DNA from: Sphingomonas sp. ID1715
GTDB lineage: Bacteria > Pseudomonadota > Alphaproteobacteria > Sphingomonadales > Sphingomonadaceae
Assembly (NCBI RefSeq): GCF_013044515.1
Contig: NZ_JABEPR010000001.1
Coordinates: forward strand, 496,001 to 560,000
Length of the DNA: 64,000 nucleotides
Direction: 5' to 3'
The position numbers and the translations under genes are program-made. Positions 56,530 through 64,000 of the stretch are shown piece after piece (position 1 is the first letter of the stretch; each line of letters begins with the position of its first letter). The notes beneath the pieces were generated by a model. The model did no database searches. It was not told where the DNA came from and saw only the letters and a program-made list of their open reading frames with translations.

Positions 56530-57272
56530 GGCTCTTGGTCCTGTTGTCGTCGCCGCGCGCCAGAGGGCGACCCGACCCGAGCGCCCTCGTGGCGCTCCCA
56601 AAGGTCCGGCCGCCTTAGCCGTGTATCTGCCTCCGCCTGGTGTTTCCGCCAGGCGGCGATCTTCGCATGATCCCCCGATCGCAGCACTTCGGGGATCGTG
56701 CGCCCTTCCCAGTCGACTGGTCGGGTATAATGCGGATATTCGAGCAAGCCGCTTTCGAAGCTTTCCTCGATACCGCTGGAAGCGGCGCCCATTACGCCCG
56801 GAAGCAGCCGAATGCAAGCATCCAGCAGCACCATCGCCCCGAGCTCGCCGCCCGACAGGATATAGTCGCCGATCGACACGGGCTCCACGTCCCGGCCATC
56901 GAAGATGCGCTCGTCAAAGCCTTCGAACCGCCCGCACAGGATCGTGATGCCGCGCCCCCCGGCGAGCTGCCGCACTCGCGCCTGGGTGAGCGGGCGCCCA
57001 CGCGGGCTCATTGCCAGCACCGGCGCCTCCGGCGACCGGCCCCTTGCGTGATCAACCGCGGCGGCGAGCACGTCGGCGCGCAGCACCATCCCCGCGCCCC
57101 CACCGGCAGGCGTGTCGTCGACGGTGCGGTGCTTGTCGGCCGCGAAGTCGCGGATGTGGACCGTCTCCAGCGACCACAGGCCCTCGCCCAGCGCGCGCCC
57201 GGCCAGGCTGACGCCGAGCGGTCCCGGAAACATGTCGGGGTAGAGCGTGAGGACGGTGGCGGCAAAGGGCAT
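56526..57272 (-). CDS. trmD: tRNA (guanine-N1)-methyltransferase
   Basis: TrmD methylates G37 of tRNAs with S-adenosylmethionine, preventing frameshifts. The 248-residue SPOUT-fold protein has [38 protein letters not shown] and the knot region [35 protein letters not shown] lies about 10 bases before ATG 57272. In most bacteria rpsP-rimM precede trmD; here a divergent flavoprotein gene starts 51 bp away and neither rpsP nor rimM is present. Confidence 0.97.
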   Translation of the reverse strand: MPFAATVLTLYPDMFPGPLGVSLAGRALGEGLWSLETVHIRDFAADKHRTVDDTPAGGGAGMVLRADVLAAAVDHARGRSPEAPVLAMSPRGRPLTQARVRQLAGGRGITILCGRFEGFDERIFDGRDVEPVSIGDYILSGGELGAMVLLDACIRLLPGVMGAASSGIEESFESGLLEYPHYTRPVDWEGRTIPEVLRSGDHAKIAAWRKHQAEADTRLRRPDLWERHEGARVGSPSGARRRQQDQEP

Positions 57273-57323
57273 CAGGGCTGCGCTCCTGAAGGAACTTCGC
57301 GGGCGCCGCAACTTTGTGGAACG

Positions 57324-58244
57324 ATGAGCGACTTCGACCATGACTGTTTGATCGTCGGCGGCGGCCCCGCCGGCCTGACCGCCGCCATTTACTTGACCCG
57401 CTTTCACCTGCGCATTCGCCTGATCGATGCCGGCAACAGCCGCGCGAGCCTGATCCCCTGCTCCCACAACCATGCCGGCTATCCGGAGGGCGTCAACGGC
57501 AAGGAGCTGATCCGGCTAATGACCGAACAGGCGCAGAGATATGGCGCCAAGATCGAGTGCGCCCGCGTGACGAGGCTCGACCGGGTCGACGGCGGCTTCG
57601 AGGCGGAATGGGGCTCGGGTCGCGAGACCACGCGGACGGTACTACTCGCAACCGGCGTCACCAACCGTCGGCCGCCAATGGACGAGCAAGTGCATGACGA
57701 GGCATTGGCGCGCGGTCTGATCCGCTACTGCCCAGTGTGCGACGGCTATGAAGTGACAGACAAGCGCGTCGGCATCATCGGCGACGATAGTCACGGGGTG
57801 GCCGAGGCCATCTTCCTGCGCAGCTTCACGCCGCATGTGACTTTGGTCGCGCCCGACACCGAGCACCGCAAGCTTGGCACACAGGAATGGGATCGGCTCG
57901 ATCAGTTCGGCATCGCCGCGAAAGATGGGCCGGTCACAGATGTGAGACTGGAGGGCGACGAGATCGTGCTCGTCACGCCGTCAGGCGAACAGCGGTTCGA
58001 CAGCGTCTATCCGGCGCTCGGATCGGACGTGCATTCCGCATTGGCGAAGATGATCGGCGTGGATCTCGCGCCCGATGGCTGCATCAAGGTGGACGATCAT
58101 CAGCGCACGTCGGTGCCGGGCGTCTACGGGGCCGGCGACGTGGTCAAAGGCCTCGACCAGATCAGCCATGCGATGGGCGAAGGCGGCGTCGCGGCCACGA
58201 CGATCCGCAACGACCTGGCAAAGCAGAGCCCGCTGCTACGTTAG
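57324..58244 (+). CDS. Thioredoxin reductase-like FAD/NAD(P) oxidoreductase
   Basis: A 306-residue flavoprotein with the TrxB architecture. The FAD motif is [17 protein letters not shown] near the start, the redox pair Cys136-Cys139 is in [11 protein letters not shown] (where TrxB has CATC), and the C-terminal FAD motif is [21 protein letters not shown]. The NAD(P)-binding region is modified: [12 protein letters not shown] replaces the usual GGGxxA, so the nucleotide partner may differ. The CPVC sequence suggests a ferredoxin/thioredoxin reductase-like redox role. It is divergent from trmD. Confidence 0.88.
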   Translation: MSDFDHDCLIVGGGPAGLTAAIYLTRFHLRIRLIDAGNSRASLIPCSHNHAGYPEGVNGKELIRLMTEQAQRYGAKIECARVTRLDRVDGGFEAEWGSGRETTRTVLLATGVTNRRPPMDEQVHDEALARGLIRYCPVCDGYEVTDKRVGIIGDDSHGVAEAIFLRSFTPHVTLVAPDTEHRKLGTQEWDRLDQFGIAAKDGPVTDVRLEGDEIVLVTPSGEQRFDSVYPALGSDVHSALAKMIGVDLAPDGCIKVDDHQRTSVPGVYGAGDVVKGLDQISHAMGEGGVAATTIRNDLAKQSPLLR

Positions 58245-58245
58245 G

Positions 58246-58983
58246 TCAGTGCGTGCCGCTCAGGGCGGCCACTTCGCGAGTGGCGGCAAGCACGCGGCGC
58301 GCGGTCTCGACCGGTGCCGCAAAGGATGTGCCTGTGCCCGTCACCTGCGCCCCGGCCGCCGTCACCGTCGGCACGTCCACGCCGCGCCGCCACACATAGA
58401 GATAGTCGTCCGCGTCGGGCCGATTGGTGCCGCGCCAGGGATTGCCGGCCAGATCGGTCGCCCCGACCAGCACCGCGCGCGGAAAGCCGGCGCGGGCCAT
58501 GGCGGTGTTGTCCGGATGGTCACGGCCATTGTTGCCGGCCGCCATGACGACGATGATCCCCTTGGCTGCGGCGCGCCGCACGGCTTCGGTGATGTCCGGC
58601 GCGTCGGCGAGCGCGAGCGACAGGTTGATCGCGGTGACGCCCAGCTCCGCGGCTTTGTCGATCGCTGCCGCCACGGGGCGGGACGAAGGCTGGCAGGGCG
58701 GCGAACGGTCGGCCGGACAGCCGGCCGGGTCGTCGATGCGGATCGAGACGATGTCGACTGCACCTTGCGCCTCGCGATCAAGGATCGTCGCGACCATGGT
58801 GCCATGGTCATAGCGCGGCTGGAACGCCGGCCGGTCGCCAGCGACGTCATATTCGCCGACCAAGACGTTCGCCAGCTGCGGCGTGCGCGCCACGCCGCTG
58901 TCGATCACGGCGACGAGCGGGCGGGCAGTGGCGGAAACCGAGCCCATCAGGCCGATCAGGAACAGCAACAAACGCAAAGCCAT
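58246..58983 (-). CDS. Minimal secreted subtilase (S8 family)
   Basis: A 245-residue exported serine protease: signal peptide to about residue 20, then directly the catalytic domain. Asp28 (VIDSG), His60 (DHGTMVA), Asn151 (AAGNNG) and Ser220 (GTGTSFAAP) make up the complete triad plus oxyanion hole. There is no room for the usual I9 propeptide between the signal and the catalytic Asp. ATG 58983 was chosen for the classical signal peptide; an in-frame GTG at 59010 also has a Shine-Dalgarno sequence. Confidence 0.88.
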   Translation of the reverse strand: MALRLLLFLIGLMGSVSATARPLVAVIDSGVARTPQLANVLVGEYDVAGDRPAFQPRYDHGTMVATILDREAQGAVDIVSIRIDDPAGCPADRSPPCQPSSRPVAAAIDKAAELGVTAINLSLALADAPDITEAVRRAAAKGIIVVMAAGNNGRDHPDNTAMARAGFPRAVLVGATDLAGNPWRGTNRPDADDYLYVWRRGVDVPTVTAAGAQVTGTGTSFAAPVETARRVLAATREVAALSGTH

Positions 58984-59114
58984 CGGCCCCCCGACCGAAC
59001 TGAACTCCACGAATCCCCCCGGACTCGCGACATCAATATGTGTTGCCCTGCTACTTCACGGAAGTGAAAATCACGCTAATCGCGACGAATGGTTGACCGC
59101 CAAGGAGCCCGGAG

Positions 59115-59726
59115 TTGAACGCCATCGAAACGATCATGCGGGCGGCCCCCGTCATTCCGGTACTCGTGCTCGACGATCCAAGCGAAGCGGTTGCGATCGG
59201 CGCCGCGCTGGTGAAGGGCGGCCTACCGGTGCTGGAGGTGACGCTGCGTACGCCTCGCGCGCTCGAAGTGCTCGCCGCCATGACCGCGATTGATGGCGCG
59301 ATCGTCGGCGCGGGCACGGTGCTCGACGCAGCGCAGCTCGACCAGGCGCTTGACGCCGGCGCGCGGTTCATCGTCAGCCCGGGTCTGACCGACAGGCTCG
59401 CCAAGGCGGCGGCCGCGCGGCGGGCCTGCTTCCTGCCGGGCGTCGCCAACGCCTCCGACATCATGCGCGGCCTCGACCTCGGCCTGAACCGGTTCAAATT
59501 CTTTCCGGCCGAGGCGAGCGGGGGGCTGAGGGCGCTGAAGGCACTCGCCGGACCCTTCGGCGACGTCCGCTTCTGCCCAACTGGGGGGATCACGCTCGAA
59601 ACCGCTCCTGCTTGGCTGGCGGAGGAAGCAGTGCTGTGCGTCGGCGGGTCCTGGCTGGTGAAGCCGGGCTTGAGCACCGCAGAGATCGAGGCGGCAGCTA
59701 GCCGGGCATCGTCACTCCCGCGCTGA
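59115..59726 (+). CDS. eda: 2-dehydro-3-deoxy-phosphogluconate aldolase
   Basis: Eda splits KDPG to pyruvate and glyceraldehyde-3-phosphate, the last step of the Entner-Doudoroff pathway. The 203-residue class I aldolase has Glu41 (LEVTLRT), the Schiff-base Lys128 (RFKFFPAE) and the phosphate-binding PTGGIT. The start is TTG 59115 with AAGGAG seven bases upstream. Its end overlaps the end of the convergent prepilin peptidase gene by 29 bp. The other ED gene (edd) is not adjacent. Confidence 0.96.
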   Translation: MNAIETIMRAAPVIPVLVLDDPSEAVAIGAALVKGGLPVLEVTLRTPRALEVLAAMTAIDGAIVGAGTVLDAAQLDQALDAGARFIVSPGLTDRLAKAAAARRACFLPGVANASDIMRGLDLGLNRFKFFPAEASGGLRALKALAGPFGDVRFCPTGGITLETAPAWLAEEAVLCVGGSWLVKPGLSTAEIEAAASRASSLPR

Positions 59727-60444
59727 CCAGCCACACCGGCCAGGCAGCCACCGCGAGCAACGCGCCGAACGGCAGTCGCGTCGTCGGCGAGATGTCCGCG
59801 CCACGCGCGCGGGCGAGCAGCACCCCGCCGAGCCCCGCCAGGGCCGCGAGCAGCAGCACATAGGGCAGCGCCGCCCAGCCGAGCCAGGCGCCGATCGCCC
59901 CAAAGAGCTTCGGATCGCCGCCGCCCAGCCCTTCCCGATTCCGCACGAGGCGATAGGTCCAGCCGATCAGCCAGAGGCTCAGGAAGCCCGCCGCCATGCC
60001 GATGAGCCGATCGTTTGGGAATGGCGGTGCTCCGGCGGCTCCGAATGCAATGCCGAGCAGGGCGAGCAGCCCCGTCGCCCGGTCCGGCAACCAGAAATGC
60101 TCGACATCGAGCACGGCCAGCAGCAACAGGCCCCAGCCGAAAACCCCGCCCGACACGCCGCTCAATCCCGGCACGATGGCAAAGGAAACGGCGCCGATCA
60201 GCGCCGCTGCAATCTCGATCTGCAAATGCCGACGGTCGATGGCCCCGCCGCAGGCGCGACACCGGCCGCGCCGGATCAGGAACGAGAGGATTGGCACCAG
60301 CTCGAGGGAACCCAGCCTCTGGCCACAGCGGTCACAGCGCGAGCGGCCAGTCATCGCCTGCTCGCCTGCGGGCCAGCGGATCGCCACCGTCGCCAGAAAG
60401 CTGCCGACGATCGCGCCTAGTATCAGACCAGCCAATGCCCACAT
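59698..60444 (-). CDS. Prepilin peptidase/N-methyltransferase (A24 type)
   Basis: A 248-residue polytopic membrane protein that cleaves prepilin or pseudopilin leaders and methylates the new N-terminus. Zinc cysteines are Cys37, Cys40, Cys62 and Cys65 (CDRC, CRAC); the aspartates of the aspartyl protease are Asp113 (AVLDVEHFWLPD) and Asp177 (GGGDPK). Seven to eight helices follow. It may serve a type II secretion or type IV pilus system, none of which is in the window. ATG 60444. Confidence 0.93.
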   Translation of the reverse strand: MWALAGLILGAIVGSFLATVAIRWPAGEQAMTGRSRCDRCGQRLGSLELVPILSFLIRRGRCRACGGAIDRRHLQIEIAAALIGAVSFAIVPGLSGVSGGVFGWGLLLLAVLDVEHFWLPDRATGLLALLGIAFGAAGAPPFPNDRLIGMAAGFLSLWLIGWTYRLVRNREGLGGGDPKLFGAIGAWLGWAALPYVLLLAALAGLGGVLLARARGADISPTTRLPFGALLAVAAWPVWLVSAGVTMPG

Positions 60445-60456
60445 GACACCCCCCTG

Positions 60457-60514
60457 CCGTTCGCTTCGAGCGAAGTCGAGAAGCGCGTATCTCGACTTCG
60501 CTCGATACGAACGG
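60457..60514. repeat. Palindromic repeat, type A, before the thiolase gene
   Basis: Contains the same two half-elements as 5406-5480, but directly adjacent and in the opposite order (CCGTTCGCTTCGAG... then ...CTCGATACGAACGG). It lies 33 bp before the thiolase start and 12 bp after the prepilin peptidase start, in their divergent promoter region. Confidence 0.9.
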
Positions 60515-60547
60515 ATAAGGGGGTGAGAACCTGCCTCAGGAGTCCAC

Positions 60548-61735
60548 ATGACCGCCGATCCGATCGTCCTCCTTTCCTATGCCCGCACCCCGATGGGCGG
60601 CTTCCAGGGCGCGCTGAGCGGCGCGAGCGCGACCGAACTCGGCGCGACGGCGGTCGGTGCCGCGGTCGAGCGCGCCGGTGTCGCCAAGGAGGCGGTCGAG
60701 CGCATCTATATGGGCTGCGTGCTCCCGGGCGGCCTGGGCCAGGCACCGGCGCGGCAGGCCGCGATCAAGGGCGGACTGCCCGATTCAGTCGAGGCGACCA
60801 CGGTCAACAAGATGTGTGGCTCCGGCATGCAGGCGGCGATCATGGGCGCCGAGGCGCTGGGGGCGGGTTCGGTCGATCTGCTCGTCGCGGGCGGCATGGA
60901 GAGCATGACCAACGCGCCTTATCTGATGACCAAGCATCGCGGCGGCGCCCGCATCGGCCACGACCGCATGTTCGACTCCATGTATCTGGACGGCCTCGAG
61001 GATGCCTATGATCCCGGCAAGCTGATGGGCGCCTTCGCCGAAGACACGGCACGCGAGTATCAGTTCACGCGCGAACAGCAGGATGATTACGCCGTCACCT
61101 CCCTCACTCGCGCGCAACAGGCGCAGCGGGACGGCAGCTTCGCGCGCGAGATCGTCCCCGTCACTGTCACCGGCCGCAAAGGCGACGTGACGGTCGGCGA
61201 GGACGAGCAGCCGGCCAAGGGGGACGTGTCGAAGATCCCCTCGCTCCGGCCCGCCTTTGCCAAGGACGGCACGATCACCGCCGCGAATGCCTCGTCCATC
61301 TCAGACGGCGCGGCCGCGCTGGTGATGACGCGCGCAAGCGTCGCCGAACGGCTCGGCGCGACGCCTGTGGCGCGGATCGTCAGCCACGCCGCCCACGCGC
61401 ATCTGCCAGCCAAGTTCACGACCGCGCCGGTGTTCGCGATGCAGAAGGCGCTCGACAAGGCCGGCTGGGCGATCGGCGATGTCGACCTGTTCGAAGTCAA
61501 CGAGGCCTTCGCCGTGGTGGCGATGATCGCGATGCGCGACCTGTCGATCCCGCACGACGTGCTCAACATCCATGGCGGCGCCACCGCGCTCGGTCATCCG
61601 ATCGGCGCGAGCGGTGCGCGGATCATGGCGACCTTGCTGTCTGCGCTGGAGAAGAACGGGCAGAAGCGCGGGCTTGCCTCGCTCTGCATCGGCGGCGGCG
61701 AGGCCACGGCAGTCGCGGTCGAGCTGATGCACTGA
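60548..61735 (+). CDS. Acetyl-CoA acetyltransferase (thiolase)
   Basis: A 395-residue thiolase, condensing two acetyl-CoA to acetoacetyl-CoA or cleaving 3-ketoacyl-CoA. Catalytic Cys90 is in NKMCGSGMQ, the VNEAFAV motif near 318, His in GGATALGHPIGASGAR near 347 and the second Cys in CIGGGEAT near the C-terminus. All three active-site residues are present. It is followed immediately by pncC (TGATG overlap). Confidence 0.96.
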   Translation: MTADPIVLLSYARTPMGGFQGALSGASATELGATAVGAAVERAGVAKEAVERIYMGCVLPGGLGQAPARQAAIKGGLPDSVEATTVNKMCGSGMQAAIMGAEALGAGSVDLLVAGGMESMTNAPYLMTKHRGGARIGHDRMFDSMYLDGLEDAYDPGKLMGAFAEDTAREYQFTREQQDDYAVTSLTRAQQAQRDGSFAREIVPVTVTGRKGDVTVGEDEQPAKGDVSKIPSLRPAFAKDGTITAANASSISDGAAALVMTRASVAERLGATPVARIVSHAAHAHLPAKFTTAPVFAMQKALDKAGWAIGDVDLFEVNEAFAVVAMIAMRDLSIPHDVLNIHGGATALGHPIGASGARIMATLLSALEKNGQKRGLASLCIGGGEATAVAVELMH

Positions 61736-62247
61736 TGGCGGGCGCCGAGACGCTCAGCGGCGGGGTCCCGGAGGATGTCGAAGCGCTTGCGATCGAGCTG
61801 CTCAAGGCGGCATGCGACCGCGACCTCAAGCTTGCCACCGCGGAGAGCTGCACCGGCGGCCTGATCAGTTCGCTGCTGACCGACGTCGATGGCATGGGTC
61901 ACGCATTCGAGCGCGGCTTCACCGTCTATACCGAGGAAGCCAAGGCCGGCATGCTCGGCGTCCCTCGCGGCCTGATCGACACGCACGGGGCGGTCAGCAA
62001 GGAAGTCGCGCTCGCCATGGCGAACGGCGCTCTCGCCCATAGCCGCGCGGACATTGCCGTCTCCGTTACCGGCTTTGCCGGTCGTGGCGCTCCGGAGGAC
62101 GAGCCGGGCCTGGTCCACTTCGCCTGCATCCGCCGCGGCCGCACCACCCACCACCGCGAAGAACATTTCGGCGACATCGGCCGCGGCGCCGTCCGCTGCG
62201 CTGCCACCCGCGCGGCGCTGGAGATGATGCTGGACGCCGTGGATTGA
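61735..62247 (+). CDS. pncC: Nicotinamide-nucleotide amidohydrolase (CinA C-terminal family)
   Basis: It converts NMN to NaMN and ammonia in NAD recycling. The 170-residue protein contains only the CinA C-terminal domain: ATAESCTGGLISSLLTDV with the active Ser/Lys region, YTEEAKAGMLGV and VSVTGFAGRGAPED. Its ATG overlaps the thiolase TGA by one base. The length fits stand-alone PncC proteins. Confidence 0.95.
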   Translation: MAGAETLSGGVPEDVEALAIELLKAACDRDLKLATAESCTGGLISSLLTDVDGMGHAFERGFTVYTEEAKAGMLGVPRGLIDTHGAVSKEVALAMANGALAHSRADIAVSVTGFAGRGAPEDEPGLVHFACIRRGRTTHHREEHFGDIGRGAVRCAATRAALEMMLDAVD

Positions 62248-62293
62248 GCGAGCGCTGAAGCCCTATCCCTCCAGGGGAGAGGGGCTCGGTATG

Positions 62294-62773
62294 TCACTCC
62301 TCCACCGCCTCGCCCGGCGCCACGCCCCATAGGCTGCGTGCTTCGATCCAGCCGCGGCGGCCCTTGACGTCGAAGTCGCACCAGCCGTCGCGGCAGCTGC
62401 GGAGCTTGCCGACCACGCCAGGGGAGGCGCGCCAGACGATCGCGGCACCGCCCTCTGGCCGGGCGCGCATCGGTGCGACATCGCCGCGGACCATGCCGGT
62501 GCGCTGGTCCGACAGCATGTTGGCCTGCATCCACCCCTGCGCCCCGTCCGGATCCTCCACCTTCCGCCACGCCGGAAAGATCGCGACGACCTTGACCGGC
62601 AGTCCGGCGCGGCGGAACTGCCAGATGGCGGGGAAATTGCGGCCAGGGCCGGTGCGGATATTGGCTTCGTTCGGCACCACCGACGCCCAATAAGGCGGCT
62701 TCTTGTCCTGCGCGGCAACGGGCGCGGCGAGGCAGAACAGCATCAGAGCGGCGATCGGCAACGGCTTCAGCAT
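62294..62773 (-). CDS. Exported protein with two bacterial SH3 domains
   Basis: A 159-residue exported protein with signal peptide (MLKPLPIAALMLFCLAAPVAAQ). Two SH3-like domains follow: residues of about 33-90 (NIRTGPGRNFPAIWQFRRAGLPVKVV) and 95-150 (MRARPEGGAAIVWRASPGVVGKLR), the second with a Cys pair (LRSCRDGWCDF) that may form a disulfide. Such proteins usually bind peptidoglycan peptides. ATG 62773 chosen for the signal peptide. Confidence 0.88.
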   Translation of the reverse strand: MLKPLPIAALMLFCLAAPVAAQDKKPPYWASVVPNEANIRTGPGRNFPAIWQFRRAGLPVKVVAIFPAWRKVEDPDGAQGWMQANMLSDQRTGMVRGDVAPMRARPEGGAAIVWRASPGVVGKLRSCRDGWCDFDVKGRRGWIEARSLWGVAPGEAVEE

Positions 62774-62852
62774 GACCGGCTTGTTGCCGCAGTCGGACTC
62801 GTGCTTCAAGCCGCGCTTGACGGCTTCCGTCGCCCCTGCCTAGCTCATCCTC

Positions 62853-63794
62853 ATGGCCAGCCGCCCGCGCATCCTCGTCACCCGCACCCTGCCCGAAGCG
62901 ATCGAGGCGCGGATGCGCGAGCTGTTCGATTTCACCGACGATTTGACCGCAGCCGAGGTGCTGGTGCCGACGATCGTGGACACCGTCGATGAGGCGCTGA
63001 TCGATCGGGCCGGCCCGCGGCTGAAGCTGATCGCCAACTATGGCAACGGCGTCGATCACATCGACCTGAAGGCCGCCCGAGCCCGAGGCATTATCGTCAC
63101 CAACACGCCCGGTGTGCTGACCGAAGACGCGGCCGACATGGCGATGGCGCTGATACTGGCAGTGCCCCGGCGCCTGTCGGAGGGCGAGCGGCTGGTCCGG
63201 TCCGGCAACTGGGGGGGCTGGGGCCCGACCACCATGCTCGGCCACCGCGTCAACGGCAAGGCGCTCGGCATTCTCGGCATGGGCCGGATCGGCCAGGCCA
63301 TCGCGATGCGGGCGCGGGGCTTCGGCCTTTCAATCCATTATCACAACCGTCGCCGGCTGCCCGACGTGGTCGAGCGCGCGGTCGGCGCCGTCTGGCATCC
63401 CGAGTTGGACGATATGTTGACCGAGATCGACATCCTCTCGATCAACTGCCCGCACAACGCCTCGACCCACCACCTGATCGACGCCGGCCGGCTCGAGCTG
63501 CTTGGCCGCCAAGGCTATCTGATCAACATCGCGCGCGGCGAGATCGTCGACGAACCCGCGCTGATCGACGCGCTCGCCAACCGCACCATCGCCGGTGCGG
63601 GTCTCGACGTGTTCGAGCATGAACCCGCGGTCGACCCGCGCCTGCTCGCGCTCGATAATGTCGTCATGCTACCGCACATGGCGTCGGCCACGATCGAGGC
63701 GCGGCATGCGACGGGCGAAAAGGTGATCGCCAATATCCGCATGTGGGCCGACGGTCACCGCCCGCCCGATCAGGTTCTTGAGGGCTGGGCCTAG
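62853..63794 (+). CDS. D-2-hydroxyacid dehydrogenase (glyoxylate/hydroxypyruvate reductase type)
   Basis: A 313-residue NAD(P)-dependent dehydrogenase. The Rossmann motif GILGMGRIGQAIA is at about 145-157. The catalytic Arg is in the INCPHN region, Glu in ARGEIVDEPAL, and His in LPHMASAT, the standard Arg-Glu-His triad. It probably reduces glyoxylate or hydroxypyruvate. The following phosphotransferase starts two bases after its stop, so the two are likely co-transcribed. Confidence 0.93.
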   Translation: MASRPRILVTRTLPEAIEARMRELFDFTDDLTAAEVLVPTIVDTVDEALIDRAGPRLKLIANYGNGVDHIDLKAARARGIIVTNTPGVLTEDAADMAMALILAVPRRLSEGERLVRSGNWGGWGPTTMLGHRVNGKALGILGMGRIGQAIAMRARGFGLSIHYHNRRRLPDVVERAVGAVWHPELDDMLTEIDILSINCPHNASTHHLIDAGRLELLGRQGYLINIARGEIVDEPALIDALANRTIAGAGLDVFEHEPAVDPRLLALDNVVMLPHMASATIEARHATGEKVIANIRMWADGHRPPDQVLEGWA

Positions 63795-63796
63795 TT

Positions 63797-64000
63797 TTGG
63801 AGCCGGCACCGCTCGCCGCTGCCGTCCAGCGAATGCTCGGCCCCGGTGGAGCGGTGAAAAAGCTGACGCGGCTGACCGGCGGCGCCAATATGGAAAGCTG
63901 GTCGTTCGACCGCGACGGCCGGGGCTATGTGCTCCGCCGCGGGCCGCGCGCCGAGCTGATGGCAGGGCGGACCTACGGACACGACACCGAAGCGGCACTG
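63797..64000 (+). CDS. Aminoglycoside phosphotransferase-like kinase, N-terminal fragment (cut by window edge)
   Basis: The frame from TTG 63797, two bases after the preceding stop, stays open to the window end (68 codons). The motif LTRLTGGANMESWSFDRDGRGYVLRRGP is the nucleotide-binding N-terminal lobe of the phosphotransferase (APH) family that also includes acyl-CoA dehydrogenase-associated kinases. Only the beginning is visible, so catalytic residues cannot be checked. GGAG follows the start rather than preceding it, so the start remains uncertain. Confidence 0.75.
   Translation, partial: MEPAPLAAAVQRMLGPGGAVKKLTRLTGGANMESWSFDRDGRGYVLRRGPRAELMAGRTYGHDTEAAL

Overview
The window is a chromosomal segment of a GC-rich alphaproteobacterium, almost certainly a sphingomonad (Sphingomonadaceae or a close relative). 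Evidence: a permuted two-piece tmRNA gene with an ANDN-type tag, a PEPxxWA-CTERM protein, the pairing of a TonB-dependent receptor with a TPR-sulfotransferase, a TonB/ExbB/ExbD/ExbD cluster, an ETC complex I NDUFS4-like subunit, and several small secreted or lipoprotein families of the kind seen in this group. Gene density is high, and start/stop overlaps (ATGA, TGATG, GTGA) are frequent. I see no prophage, transposase, CRISPR array or rRNA.

Layout. 1-4255: leucyl aminopeptidase (cut by the left edge), MarR regulator, orphan SH3 protein, argC, purB, small secreted protein. 4273-7405: dnaK-dnaJ on the minus strand with a palindromic repeat between them. 7562-11422: PCuAC copper chaperone, HExxH protein, glycosidase, ferredoxin reductase. 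11438-15411: tRNA-Arg, lipoprotein, a tight minus-strand adhC-cupin-GNAT-gamma carbonic anhydrase operon, tpiA. 15538-19794: ppiD, trpE, BI-1 protein. 19939-27516: thpR, ptsP, RodZ-like protein, truB, rpsO, pnp. 27683-32196: a five-gene operon of unrecognised envelope proteins (four-TM protein, large lipoprotein, glycine-zipper protein, small lipoprotein, OmpA-like protein). 32307-35438: lipoprotein, permuted ssrA, ABC-F ATPase, mscL. 35559-38244: LemA, two TPM-domain proteins, Nudix. 38362-43879: NDUFS4-like, hrpB, exbD-exbD-exbB-tonB. 44111-47542: secreted protein, folB, S9 peptidase. 47580-55358: TonB-dependent receptor, TPR-sulfotransferase, PEP-CTERM protein, and a large extracellular nuclease preceded by a well-formed Pho box. 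55741-64000: rplS-trmD, flavoprotein, minimal subtilase, eda, prepilin peptidase, thiolase, pncC, SH3 protein, 2-hydroxyacid dehydrogenase and the start of a phosphotransferase.

Two themes stand out. First, large palindromic repeats (arms of about 15-30 bp, at least four sequence types) are scattered through the window. Three lie in frame inside essential or conserved enzymes (trpE, truB, hrpB), one forms the extreme N-terminus of a TPM protein, and one supplies the stop codon of thpR. They behave like protein-tolerated mobile palindromes. Second, the 27683-32196 operon looks like an uncharacterised envelope-spanning assembly. Four promoters (ssrA, tRNA-Arg, lemA, dnaK) share a TTG-n16/17-TATnTC pattern, suggesting the local housekeeping consensus.

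Functional links: the Pho-box nuclease, the receptor and the S9 peptidase suggest scavenging of extracellular polymers, with TonB/ExbBD supplying energy. DnaK/DnaJ, PpiD and thpR/truB/pnp/rpsO/rplS/trmD are housekeeping protein and RNA functions.
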